A DNA stretch of 64,000 nt from Candidatus Eremiobacterota bacterium (lineage in GTDB: Bacteria; Vulcanimicrobiota; CADAWZ01; Ess09-12). The notes under the pieces are model-generated. The model had not been told where the DNA came from, ran no database searches, and was given only the letters and a program-made list of their open reading frames with translations. Positions 1 to 7,964 of this stretch are shown in pieces. Position numbers and translations under genes: made by a program. The number at the start of each line of letters is the position of its first letter. Within the stretch, counting starts at the first letter, position 1. The stretch covers positions 1 to 64,000 of the forward strand of contig JAVHLM010000017.1 in NCBI GenBank assembly GCA_031082125.1. Direction: 5' to 3'.

Positions 1-2
1 GA

Positions 3-176
3 ATCAGTGATCGGCTTGCCCTGGAATTGGCGATCGATTATCTCTGGAATACGCACTCCGCTCTCAACTTTTTCTTTCCACGGGGAGACAATCCTGCAGG
101 GGTTCCTGCCGGATCTGCTCATCTGATTCTCAATGGTTTCAACTTTCAGCGGCATCTCCTCTCCTTCTGGTCATGA
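3..176 (+). CDS. 3' end of an unidentified protein (5' truncated by window edge)
   Basis: Frame 3 is open from the window edge to a TGA at 174-176 and gives 57 residues of ordinary, non-repetitive composition (contains NTHSALNFFFPRGD and ends FQRHLLSFWS). The other two forward frames give shorter or less protein-like translations. No family is recognisable from so short a tail, and no start is visible because the gene begins outside the window. It would be the upstream neighbour of the repeat protein, separated from it by about 245 bp that contain a promoter. It could also be chance coding. Confidence 0.4.
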   Translation: MSDRLALELAIDYLWNTHSALNFFFPRGDNPAGVPAGSAHLILNGFNFQRHLLSFWS

Positions 177-313
177 TCCCCATGAAAATTTTCAAAATTC
201 CCAGATTTTTTTCTCAACACGTACCGCCGGCCTGAAGATACAAATGCGGTCACACTTAACTGTGTAAATTTTTTTGTGCCTATTTTTTTCCCCAAGGTTT
301 AACAAAAATTTTA

Positions 314-342
314 TTGACGGCTTGTTAATATTACGCTATAAT
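314..342 (+). promoter_or_regulatory. sigma70-type promoter for the TPNQ-repeat gene
   Basis: TTGACG (314-319) and a perfect TATAAT (337-342) are separated by 17 bp, the optimal spacing. They lie in an A+T-rich stretch that contrasts with the G+C-rich genes on either side. Transcription would start near 349, leaving a leader of about 70 nt before the ATG at 422. A small inverted repeat (GCGC-TGAAA-GCGC, 392-404) lies just before the ribosome binding site. Confidence 0.75.
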
Positions 343-421
343 GAAGGTGTGACCTAAAAATGTGATCAGTTTTTACTGTGAAAATCGGCACGCGCTGAAA
401 GCGCAAGAAGGGGAGGTTTCA

Positions 422-3400
422 ATGAGTGGAGAGATTTCATCAATCAGAGGCACCGGTGCACTCCAGTATTCACCGGAGGTCTATGCAGAGCTTCAGGCGC
501 GGCAGATGGCCCGCGATGCCCAGCTCCAGCAGGCAGGTACACTGCCCATTGAGAGGCTCACGCCCCAGCAGGTCTCGGAATACCAGCAGTTTTACAACGG
601 CACGCTCGACAACATAGACCGGCTGAGATATCCCTGCAGCTTCCCCTCGCTCCAGCCTTCACAGGATGACGAAAGATCAACAGGAAACGAGGCACAGACT
701 GCGGCCAGAGAGCTCCACAGAGAGATCGTCGGCAACTCAGATGAGAGCAGCCTGAAAAGCATCCTCTCATCCCTCGACAAGGGAATGCTCGGCGAAATCA
801 AAAAAGAGTATCAGGAGCTTTACGGGATATCACTGGAAGAGGCTGTTTCAAATGCCGCCAGTGATGAAACCCGCGGGGAAATGCTGAGCCTCCTGGATGG
901 CGGCGGATCGGATGAGTCGAGGGCACCCCAGACAGCCAACCAGGCACCGAACCAGACACCGAATCAGAGACCGAATCAGACACCTAACCAGAGGCCGAAT
1001 CAGACGCCGAACCAGACACCGAATCAAACTCCGAATCAGACGCCCAATCAGACGCCTAATCAGACACCGAATCAGACACCGAACCAGACGCCTAATCAGA
1101 CGCCTAATCAGACGCCGAATCAAACACCTAATCAAACGCCGAACCAGACACCGAATCAAACACCGAATCAAACGCCCAATCAGATGCCGAACCAGACGCC
1201 TAATCAAACGCCCAATCAGACTCCGAACCAGACTCCGAATCAAAGGCCTCATATTCATCATATAGATCAGACTCCGAATCAGACACCCAATCAGCGTCCG
1301 AATCAGACGCCGAACCAGACGCCTAATCAGACACCGAACCAGACGCCTAATCAAACTCCGAACCAGACGCCGAATCAGACACCGAATCAGACACCGAATC
1401 AAACTCCGAATCAGACGCCCAATCAGACGCCTAACCAGACGCCTAATCAGACACCGAACCAGACACCGAACCAGACGCCTAATCAGACACCGAATCAGAC
1501 GCCGAACCAGACACCGAATCAAACTCCGAATCAGACGCCCAATCAGACGCCTAATCAGACACCGAATCAGACACCGAACCAGACGCCTAATCAGACGCCT
1601 AATCAGACACCGAACCAGACGCCGAATCAGACGCCTAATCAGACACCCAATCAGACGCCTAATCAAACTCCGAACCAGACGCCGAATCAGACACCGAATC
1701 AGACACCGAATCAAACGCCTAATCAGACGCCCAATCAGACGCCGAATCAGACACCTAATCAGACGCCGAATCAGACGCCGAATCAGACACCGAATCAGAC
1801 ACCGAACCAGACGCCTAATCAGACACCGAATCAGACACCGAATCAGACACCGAATCAAACTCCGAATCAGACGCCGAATCAGACACCCAATCAGACGCCT
1901 AATCAAACTCCGAACCAGACACCGAATCAGACACCGAATCAAACGCCGAATCAGACGCCCAATCAGACGCCTAACCAGACGCCTAATCAGACGCCGAACC
2001 AGACGCCTAACCAAACACCCAATCAGACACCGAATCAGACACCTAACCAGACGCCTAACCAGACGCCGAATCAGACACCTAATCAGACACCTAATCAGAC
2101 ACCCAATCAGACGCCGAACCAGTCACCCAATGCCAATAAATACACTGTGAAAGAGGGAGACTCTCTCTGGAAGATTGCTCATGAGAAAGGCGTTCCTTAT
2201 CAAGATGTGATCAAGGCAAATTCACAGCTCCCAAATCCAAACTTGATAAGGCCTGGTGATATCATCAATATCCCTTCCGTCTCAGGAACCACGGCCAATC
2301 AGAGACCTAACCAGACGCCTAACCAGGTGCCCAATCAGGTGCCTAACCAAACACCCAATCAGCGTCCGAATCAGACACCTAACCAGACGCCTAACCAGAC
2401 GCCTAATCAGACACCCAATCAGACGCCTAACCAGACACCCAATCAGACGCCTAACCAGACACCGAACCAGACGCCTAATCACACACCTAACCAGACACCG
2501 AACCAGACGCCTAATCACACACCTAACCAGACACCGAACCAGACGCCTAATCACACACCGAACCAGACGCCGAACCAGACGCCTAATCACACACCGAACC
2601 AGACACCGAACCAGACGCCTAATCACACACCTAACCAGACGCCGAATCACACGCCGAATCAGACACCGAACCAGACGCCTAATCACACACCGAATCAGAC
2701 GCCTAACCAGACGCCTAACCAGACGCCTAATCAAACACCGAACCAGACGCCGAATCACACACCCAACCAGACGCCGAACCAGACGCCTAATCACACACCG
2801 AACCAGACGCCTAATCACACACCGAACCAGCCCAGGCCTCAGCCTACACCTCAGCCTACACCGCAGCCTACGCCGCAGCCTACGCCTCAGCCCACGCCTC
2901 AGCCCAGGCCGCAGCCCACGCCTCAGCCCACGCCGCAGCCCACGCCGCAGCCTACGCCGCAGCCTACGCCTCAGCCCACACCTCAGCCCACACCTCAGCC
3001 CACGCCGGATCCTGCGCGCGAGGAGCCTCCTCGCATACAGCCGGGCGTTCCGACGGAGATTTCCAAGCAGCAGTTTGATGAGCTTGGCAAGCAGCAGCTC
3101 AAGACACAGGCCGACGACGATAAAAACAAGAACAAGGTTGATGACAGGGTGGAAGCCCTCCAGTATATGCAGCAGATAGGTGGGAGCATCGGGCTCCCGG
3201 CGGGTGTGAAACCGTCGGATATAAAGATATCCGACGTCAACAAGGACGGAAATTTCAACGTCGGCGACACCCTCTATTACAAGCAGGGCGACAAGTATAT
3301 GAAAGTGGTGCTTTCCGAGCAGAACGTGACTGACATGAACCGGGTGAAGAACGGCATCACGGCATCAGGAGCCCTCGGGCAGGCTGTCGAGAACGGAGAT

Positions 3401-4117
3401 GTGCGCTTCAACGGCTCCATGAACGGCCAGAAATACGATCCGCGCTACTGGAAAGAAATTGATCATCCCCTGAACCCGGGGAAAAAGATGTATGCGGTGA
3501 GAACTGAGGGGGCCGACGGGAAAGCGGGCACGGCCGACGATGTGACGCCCTTCAAGGCAGTCCAGACTATGTTCGACGGCACAGGGAAATACGCAACGGA
3601 CTGCGCAGCCCCGGTGCATATGGCAGGGCTCTACGAGGAGGCCCTCACCCTCGGCCCGGACAAGTTCAACGAGAAATACAAGAACCTTGCCATCAATGGA
3701 TGGTTCAAGGTCTCCGAGAGCTCGACACAGGTTGACACCTCGGGAAGCTCCGTCGCCAAGCCTCTCCCCGGCGTTGAGGTCAAACTCGACAACGGCGTGG
3801 TGCGCAATTACGTTGACGCCGACAAGACCACGGAGCTGGGAGCGGTGCTGAGGCCCAACGATTTCGTGTACTTCCAGAATCCTGATCCCTCCAAGGTGGG
3901 CCAGGCCACCCAGGGAGAAAACACCAGGTTTGCAGGATTCGACTCCCAGGGCAGGCCGCAGTTCTCCTGCAACCCCAGCGGCGTGGTTACCGCAGAGCGC
4001 GTGCAGATTCCGGGAACGGATCCCCCCAAGTTTGGTTGGGGAGTGAAGCTCGGCGCTTTTGACAGCAAACCCTGGTTGATGCAGACAGGAGGAGTAGGGC
4101 ACACTGCCGGCACCTAG
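422..4117 (+). CDS. TPNQ-repeat protein with central LysM and C-terminal Tgl-like transglutaminase domain
   Basis: A 1231-residue protein. The ATG at 422 is preferred over an in-frame GTG at 362 because GGGGAGG sits 5 nt upstream of it. Order: a non-repetitive N-terminus (1-174) without a signal peptide; about 96 TPNQ-type tetrapeptides (175-567) interrupted once by a His-rich RPHIHHIDQ; one LysM domain (about 572-619, YTVKEGDSLWKIA...IRPGDIINIP); 44 more tetrapeptides (628-803); a PQPT stretch (to about 862); a Lys-rich linker; an EF-hand-like loop DVNKDGNFNVGD (about 938-949); and a C-terminal domain. That last domain resembles Bacillus Tgl transglutaminase: YATDCAAP with candidate nucleophile Cys1061, then LGPDKFNEKY, then YFQNPDP and GEN with Glu1166, in the same order as Tgl's Cys116 and Glu187 segments as I recall them. 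Inference: a peptidoglycan-associated protein that crosslinks glutamines, possibly its own. The gene is monocistronic, with its own promoter and terminator. Confidence 0.8.
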   Translation: MSGEISSIRGTGALQYSPEVYAELQARQMARDAQLQQAGTLPIERLTPQQVSEYQQFYNGTLDNIDRLRYPCSFPSLQPSQDDERSTGNEAQTAARELHREIVGNSDESSLKSILSSLDKGMLGEIKKEYQELYGISLEEAVSNAASDETRGEMLSLLDGGGSDESRAPQTANQAPNQTPNQRPNQTPNQRPNQTPNQTPNQTPNQTPNQTPNQTPNQTPNQTPNQTPNQTPNQTPNQTPNQTPNQTPNQTPNQMPNQTPNQTPNQTPNQTPNQRPHIHHIDQTPNQTPNQRPNQTPNQTPNQTPNQTPNQTPNQTPNQTPNQTPNQTPNQTPNQTPNQTPNQTPNQTPNQTPNQTPNQTPNQTPNQTPNQTPNQTPNQTPNQTPNQTPNQTPNQTPNQTPNQTPNQTPNQTPNQTPNQTPNQTPNQTPNQTPNQTPNQTPNQTPNQTPNQTPNQTPNQTPNQTPNQTPNQTPNQTPNQTPNQTPNQTPNQTPNQTPNQTPNQTPNQTPNQTPNQTPNQTPNQTPNQTPNQTPNQTPNQTPNQTPNQTPNQTPNQTPNQTPNQTPNQSPNANKYTVKEGDSLWKIAHEKGVPYQDVIKANSQLPNPNLIRPGDIINIPSVSGTTANQRPNQTPNQVPNQVPNQTPNQRPNQTPNQTPNQTPNQTPNQTPNQTPNQTPNQTPNQTPNHTPNQTPNQTPNHTPNQTPNQTPNHTPNQTPNQTPNHTPNQTPNQTPNHTPNQTPNHTPNQTPNQTPNHTPNQTPNQTPNQTPNQTPNQTPNHTPNQTPNQTPNHTPNQTPNHTPNQPRPQPTPQPTPQPTPQPTPQPTPQPRPQPTPQPTPQPTPQPTPQPTPQPTPQPTPQPTPDPAREEPPRIQPGVPTEISKQQFDELGKQQLKTQADDDKNKNKVDDRVEALQYMQQIGGSIGLPAGVKPSDIKISDVNKDGNFNVGDTLYYKQGDKYMKVVLSEQNVTDMNRVKNGITASGALGQAVENGDVRFNGSMNGQKYDPRYWKEIDHPLNPGKKMYAVRTEGADGKAGTADDVTPFKAVQTMFDGTGKYATDCAAPVHMAGLYEEALTLGPDKFNEKYKNLAINGWFKVSESSTQVDTSGSSVAKPLPGVEVKLDNGVVRNYVDADKTTELGAVLRPNDFVYFQNPDPSKVGQATQGENTRFAGFDSQGRPQFSCNPSGVVTAERVQIPGTDPPKFGWGVKLGAFDSKPWLMQTGGVGHTAGT
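944..2122 (+). repeat. 12-bp coding minisatellite, block 1 (TPNQ, about 96 units)
   Basis: Tandem 12-bp units of the form ACN-CCN-AAY-CAR encode TPNQ, with rare R, M or A variants at the first position. Thr, Pro, Asn and Gln codons vary freely at third positions (ACG/ACA/ACT, CCG/CCT/CCC, AAT/AAC, CAG/CAA) while the peptide is almost invariant. Longer identical stretches recur, suggesting segmental duplication as well as slippage. One 27-bp interruption encoding RPHIHHIDQ lies near 1243-1269. Confidence 0.97.
2303..2830 (+). repeat. 12-bp coding minisatellite, block 2 (44 units with periodic TPNH)
   Basis: The same 12-bp unit continues after the LysM domain. It begins with RPNQ, TPNQ and VPNQ variants. 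From about 2477 on, every second or third unit is CAC instead of CAG/CAA (TPNH), giving a higher-order 24-36 bp period (for example TPNHTPNQTPNQ). Block 1 has no such histidines, so the two blocks expanded independently. Confidence 0.95.
2831..3007 (+). repeat. PQPT proline-rich coding repeat
   Basis: CCN-CAG-CCN-ACN units (PQPT, two PQPR variants) run for about 59 residues between the TPNQ block and the C-terminal globular part. They probably form a stiff polyproline-like spacer. The unit is again 12 bp and may derive from the TPNQ unit, but Asn is absent. Confidence 0.93.
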
Positions 4118-4140
4118 ATCCCGGCCCGCCTCACGTTGAA

Positions 4141-4175
4141 AAAAAAGAGAGCCCCGCGCGGGGCTCTCTTTTTTT
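4141..4175. terminator. bidirectional intrinsic terminator
   Basis: A 12-bp perfect inverted repeat (AGAGAGCCCCGC / GCGGGGCTCTCT, 4146-4169) is flanked by six As on the left and a run of Ts on the right. It can therefore stop transcription from the repeat-protein gene on the + strand and from the convergent gene ending at 4196 on the - strand. Confidence 0.9.
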
Positions 4176-4195
4176 CCGCAGAAACAGGGCGGGGC

Positions 4196-4756
4196 TTACA
4201 TGAAGGTAACGGCAGTCTTTGCCGTGAGGGCCCCATCCCACACCTTGGTGAAATCCACTGACAGGCCTGGCGAGCGCTCAATGTCCTTGGGCACTTCCTT
4301 GATCACCATGTGGAAGGCATACTGGCCCTCCTCTGCGATGGAACAGCCCAGCTTGGGCCCCAGGTGAACGCAGAAGGTGTAGGTTCCCGGGGGGAAGCCC
4401 GCAAGGGCCATGTTCTCATCCACGACAGGAGGGGCCGAGCCGGCATAGAGAAAGCGATAATGGCTCCCGCTGCCAAAAGTGAGAGGCACGGAGAAAATCC
4501 CGTCAGGCGGCAGTTCCATGAAATCGCTCTCGGAGAGCGGGGGCGTGATTGTGGGTCCGAAGGGCACCACCTCGTAATCTCCTGCGAAAAGCCCTGTCAT
4601 GAGGCGGTGCGTTGCCATATAAGTGCAGAAAATGATTGACCCGAAAGAGATATTGGTCATCTTTGCGTCAAACTCTGGAAGCTCCCCGCCCCGGTAAGCA
4701 TTTTTCCGGGGCACAAGCTCCAGCTTGAGTCCCATGCATATGGAATTATCGGTCAT
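4196..4756 (-). CDS. hypothetical protein, possible Ig-like/BsuPI-like fold
   Basis: A 186-residue protein starting MTDNSICMGLKLELVP. The ATG at 4756 is chosen over an ATG 13 codons upstream because AGGGAG lies 8 nt before it. It has no signal peptide or membrane segment. The N-terminal part (LKLELVPRKNAYRGGELPEF followed by MTNIS) has the feel of beta-sandwich proteins such as the BsuPI intracellular proteinase inhibitor, and the end includes a strand-rich GTYTFCVHLGP segment. That similarity is weak and no function is assigned. It converges on the TPNQ gene through a shared terminator, so there is no operon partner on its side. Confidence 0.65.
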   Translation of the reverse strand: MTDNSICMGLKLELVPRKNAYRGGELPEFDAKMTNISFGSIIFCTYMATHRLMTGLFAGDYEVVPFGPTITPPLSESDFMELPPDGIFSVPLTFGSGSHYRFLYAGSAPPVVDENMALAGFPPGTYTFCVHLGPKLGCSIAEEGQYAFHMVIKEVPKDIERSPGLSVDFTKVWDGALTAKTAVTFM

Positions 4757-5053
4757 ATTGTCCACTCCCTTCACTAAAGCCTGGGGATGTCCCACTTCTC
4801 CAGAGAGAAGGCTTTTCCTTCTCAGCTTACCCTCTTCATATGGAAAAGCCCTTCCCCCGACAGGCCTTGTGGTGATTATTTCCCCAAAACGCGTCTTACA
4901 CAGAAAGTTGGCCGATTTTTCAACGCTTTCGCAAAGAAAAGTTCATTTATTACCCTTTTATGCTACAATCCAAAAAAAGATACTTTTTGCAGCATTGCGC
5001 ATTTCAAGCCGGGAAATTGGGCCTCATGGCCTATACCAAAAGACCAGTTTATA

Positions 5054-5062
5054 TGCTATAAT
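5054..5062 (+). promoter_or_regulatory. extended -10 promoter for the pseudopilin genes
   Basis: TGC-TATAAT (5054-5062) is a perfect extended -10 element, with no convincing -35. A start near 5069 would leave about 50 nt before the ATG at 5120. A second, weaker extended -10 (TGC-TACAAT, 4961-4969) lies 93 bp upstream. The roughly 360-bp gap between 4757 and 5119 otherwise shows no gene: the upstream in-frame extension of the pilin reading frame (from 4787) is low-quality coding. Confidence 0.6.
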
Positions 5063-5119
5063 AAAACCGTGAAAATATCCGCTCCAACATTTATAAGAAG
5101 CGTAAAGACACAGAAACTG

Positions 5120-5629
5120 ATGCAGCAAAGGGCTCGAAGAGGTTTTCTCCTCATCGAGCTTGGCATTGCCATCTCCATCCTCGCCGTAGGGATGCTCGCC
5201 CTGGTGGGGACTATTTATAAGAGCGTGGAGTGCATAGACAAGGGGAAAGACACTTTTTATATGACGGAGATTGCCAAACAGAAGCTTGATCTCGTGAGAG
5301 GCAAGGCCTTCAACTATATCCCAAGCGATGGATTCGTCTCCCTCTCTACCCTTTACAACGGCAAATACATCACTTCATACTATAAATATCAATATCTCAT
5401 TTACTATTACACCAGGAACGGCACCCTGGTGAGCAACCCGACAGCCCTCCAGATAAGCCAGCAGGTGGCAAAAAAGGTAGTGGTGGTCACCGTCACCATG
5501 CCGTCAAACAACGAATCTTTCACCATAAACAGCACCAATGTCACCTATTCCAGGAACAGGAAGAATCTCAATGTCACGCGGTATGTCAAAATGGAAACTT
5601 CCATCACCAGGCAGACCCATTCAATATAA
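5120..5629 (+). CDS. PilV-type pseudopilin (prepilin-like protein)
   Basis: A 169-residue protein with a short basic leader (MQQRARRG) followed by FLLIELGIAISILAVGMLAL. This is a prepilin peptidase site with Gly before the cut, Phe at +1 and the conserved Glu at +5 of the hydrophobic helix. The remainder is a Ser/Thr/Tyr-rich exported domain. The ATG at 5120 is chosen; a GTG at 5069 is in frame but coincides with the predicted transcription start. It is 11 bp upstream of a PilW-like gene and would be a minor pilin that primes type IV pilus or type II-secretion-like fibres. PilA, PilB, PilQ and the peptidase are not in the window. Confidence 0.82.
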   Translation: MQQRARRGFLLIELGIAISILAVGMLALVGTIYKSVECIDKGKDTFYMTEIAKQKLDLVRGKAFNYIPSDGFVSLSTLYNGKYITSYYKYQYLIYYYTRNGTLVSNPTALQISQQVAKKVVVVTVTMPSNNESFTINSTNVTYSRNRKNLNVTRYVKMETSITRQTHSI

Positions 5630-5640
5630 GGAACAAATAA

Positions 5641-6459
5641 ATGAAAGAGTATAAGAGATCTCCTGGCGTCACACTCATAGAGATGGTTCTTTACTCGGCC
5701 CTCATGCTCACCGTCTTTTCCACCGTCTTCGGTATCTTTGTGATGGCCATAAGATCTTATCAGCTCTGTGACGCAAAGATCAACGTGCAGCGCGCGGCCC
5801 TCACCACGTCGCTGAGACTTGCAAAGGAACTTGAGGAGGCTAGCATTTATTCCGTCGCCATCTACCGGCCGGAAGACCTCACACCCGGCGCACCCCTGCG
5901 CCCTCATTATCCCCATGGTTACTACGACAGCTCAAGTGTAAATAATCTTGCAGGCATATCCTTTCTCTCGCCGAGGAAAGCAGCCTCCACCGGGGCTGCC
6001 AATCCCGACAAGGCTGAATTTGACTCATCGGGAAGCCTCCAGTTCTGGTCATGTGTGTGCTACTATCTTGTTTCTCAGGGAGGAAATCCTCCCCTTTATA
6101 CTCTTAAAAGAAAGATGAAAACTTTCACCGCGGCACAGACTGTCACCACACAGGCCATGTATTCACCGGAGTACTTTTACAACGGCGCCGGGAAAACCAC
6201 TCTGAAAGAAGATATTATCGCACGAAATATCTACAGCCTTGATATCTACTGGTGGAACGAATCCGGCACGGGCACCAATCATGACAGCTACGGATATTCG
6301 GCCCTCACGCCGACCTCCAAAATCCAGTACGGCCTTTATAACCCAGGCGCCTATGATTCGTCACTCTACGTAAACATCGCCTCTTATGACAAGAACATCA
6401 ACGGCCAGGAAGTCATGGTGACGGCGAAAGAGAATGTCACTTTCTATAATAATAAATAA
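5641..6459 (+). CDS. PilW-type pseudopilin
   Basis: A 272-residue protein with leader MKEYKRSPG followed by VTLIEMVLYSALMLTVFSTVFG, a classic class III prepilin signal with Glu at +5. The long C-terminal part is rich in Tyr, Ser and Thr and includes a possible disulphide pair (WSCVCYYL). PilW-like minor pilins are typically this size, larger than PilV-like ones. AGGAAC lies 7 nt before the ATG, and the gene follows the PilV-like gene by 11 bp, so the two are almost certainly cotranscribed. The neighbour at 6494 completes a PilV-PilW-PilX order common in bacterial minor-pilin operons. Confidence 0.85.
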   Translation: MKEYKRSPGVTLIEMVLYSALMLTVFSTVFGIFVMAIRSYQLCDAKINVQRAALTTSLRLAKELEEASIYSVAIYRPEDLTPGAPLRPHYPHGYYDSSSVNNLAGISFLSPRKAASTGAANPDKAEFDSSGSLQFWSCVCYYLVSQGGNPPLYTLKRKMKTFTAAQTVTTQAMYSPEYFYNGAGKTTLKEDIIARNIYSLDIYWWNESGTGTNHDSYGYSALTPTSKIQYGLYNPGAYDSSLYVNIASYDKNINGQEVMVTAKENVTFYNNK

Positions 6460-6493
6460 TAATATCATGATAATCTGACGGGAGGGGAATTCT

Positions 6494-7837
6494 ATGAGAA
6501 AGGCTCACAGAAAAGAGGAGGGAATAGGAACGGCAGTAGCGCTCCTCTTGCTCTCGGTGCTCTCTGTCGTGTGTCTCACATTGGGAACGCTGGGAATCTT
6601 CAACCTGCGCTATACAAATGATTACTCCTATAAGACGGCGGCTCGTTTTGCAGCCATCGAAGGCCTCAATGAAGCCGCGGCAGCTATCTATGGCAGCTCC
6701 TCCTGGACCACAGGATTCAGCAATACTTCGCAGATAAGCGCCCCTGGCAAGTATTATGTCACCTTCAGCACAAGCACCCCCTATTACTCAACAAATAACG
6801 CCAACGGCTCAAGCGCTGTCACGGGTTATAAAAATGTCTCCGTGCCGCCAGGGTATGTGTACTTGATTTCCCAGGGCAATGTGAACGGCGCTTGGAACTC
6901 CACTTCCAAAAAATACGACGGCGGCCAGACAGTAAAGGTTGCCACCATGATCAAGGCGCCGGTGCCCAATAATGACTCGGCATGGAACTACGCGGTGTTC
7001 TGCAACGGATTTTTTAATGTGAGCGGAGGTGGTAAATTTGAGACGGGAAGCTATAATTCTATAACAGGGAGCCCTTCCTACTCGACGCCCAATGATACAT
7101 CAGGCGGGGATGTCGGTACGAACTCAATTGCAGCCGCTATCATTGCTCTTGGCAGCAGCAATTTTTTCAGCATCGGCGGCAATGTATCCCTTCCTCCTGG
7201 CGCTGACTCTTCAACCGCAGTGACAAACAGCAGCAAGATTGACGGCACAATAATAATCCGAACCTCAGTAATCTCTATTCCCATAGTGGCAGATTTTGTC
7301 ACCGCCATATCACCTGTAAGCGATGTGTCTGGAGGCTCCAAGAAAAGCTATATGACCATTACCCCCGGATACTATGGCTCTCTTGAGAACGGCTACTATA
7401 CCCTCTCACCAGGCGATTACTCTTTTTCGAATATCAACCTGGGAAATGGAGCAATCGCCCTCAGCAGCACCACGAACAGGGTCCGGATCTATGTGCGCGG
7501 CACAGCCTCTACAAGCGATATCGATATTGATTTCGGCAACGGAGAAATCAATAACAGCTCTTTTAAGTCGGGCCTTCTGCTCATATACGGCGGCACAAAT
7601 GTGACAAAAGTGAATATCCAGGGGAATGCCGAAGCCGCCCTGGGCCTCTATACCCCCAACGCGACAATTGATTACCAAGGAACCGGCGAACTCTATGGAA
7701 GTTTTATCTGCAATAATTTTACCCTTTCAGGCGGAGGCCACGGTAATATTTTCCACGACGCCGCCCTCAACCAGACCTCCGTGCCCAATCCCGACGACGA
7801 GTACTCCAAGATCAAGTCATTCACTTACATAGAATAG
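6494..7837 (+). CDS. PilX-like protein with C-terminal DUF7305-like domain
   Basis: A 447-residue protein. The N-terminus (EEGIGTAVALLLLSVLSVVC, then a long helix with AARFAAIEGLNEAAAAIY) matches PilX-type N-terminal regions, which lack the standard prepilin Glu motif but are inserted in the same way. The middle is Ser/Gly/Asn-rich. The C-terminal part (YVRGTASTSDIDI...AALGLYTPNATI...GSFICNNFTLSGGG...DAAL) has the repeated short strands of the DUF7305 domain often attached to PilX, probably a beta-helix. A strong GGAGGGG lies 6 nt upstream of the start. It is the third gene of the pseudopilin operon. Confidence 0.78.
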   Translation: MRKAHRKEEGIGTAVALLLLSVLSVVCLTLGTLGIFNLRYTNDYSYKTAARFAAIEGLNEAAAAIYGSSSWTTGFSNTSQISAPGKYYVTFSTSTPYYSTNNANGSSAVTGYKNVSVPPGYVYLISQGNVNGAWNSTSKKYDGGQTVKVATMIKAPVPNNDSAWNYAVFCNGFFNVSGGGKFETGSYNSITGSPSYSTPNDTSGGDVGTNSIAAAIIALGSSNFFSIGGNVSLPPGADSSTAVTNSSKIDGTIIIRTSVISIPIVADFVTAISPVSDVSGGSKKSYMTITPGYYGSLENGYYTLSPGDYSFSNINLGNGAIALSSTTNRVRIYVRGTASTSDIDIDFGNGEINNSSFKSGLLLIYGGTNVTKVNIQGNAEAALGLYTPNATIDYQGTGELYGSFICNNFTLSGGGHGNIFHDAALNQTSVPNPDDEYSKIKSFTYIE

Positions 7838-7964
7838 GGGACCCTCCCTCAAGCCTTCCTGAGAGCCCAGCCCCCGGGAAGGTTCTTCCAGGACGCGCCT
7901 TTCACCGAGAGAGGATTGTCTCCCCTTTAAAGAGAATTGTTGATGTAAAGGTGGGTGGGGAATC

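Noticed and set aside
848-2014. A 388-residue - strand reading frame (and related + strand frames 897-1265, 2256-3179) made of Arg/Leu/Ile/Val repeats
   Set aside because: A 12-bp repeat without stops stays open in several frames. These are shadows of the TPNQ repeat with no ribosome binding site or domain.
944-3007. CRISPR-like array (short direct repeats)
   Set aside because: Units are contiguous 12-mers without spacers and in frame with a gene; no cas genes nearby.
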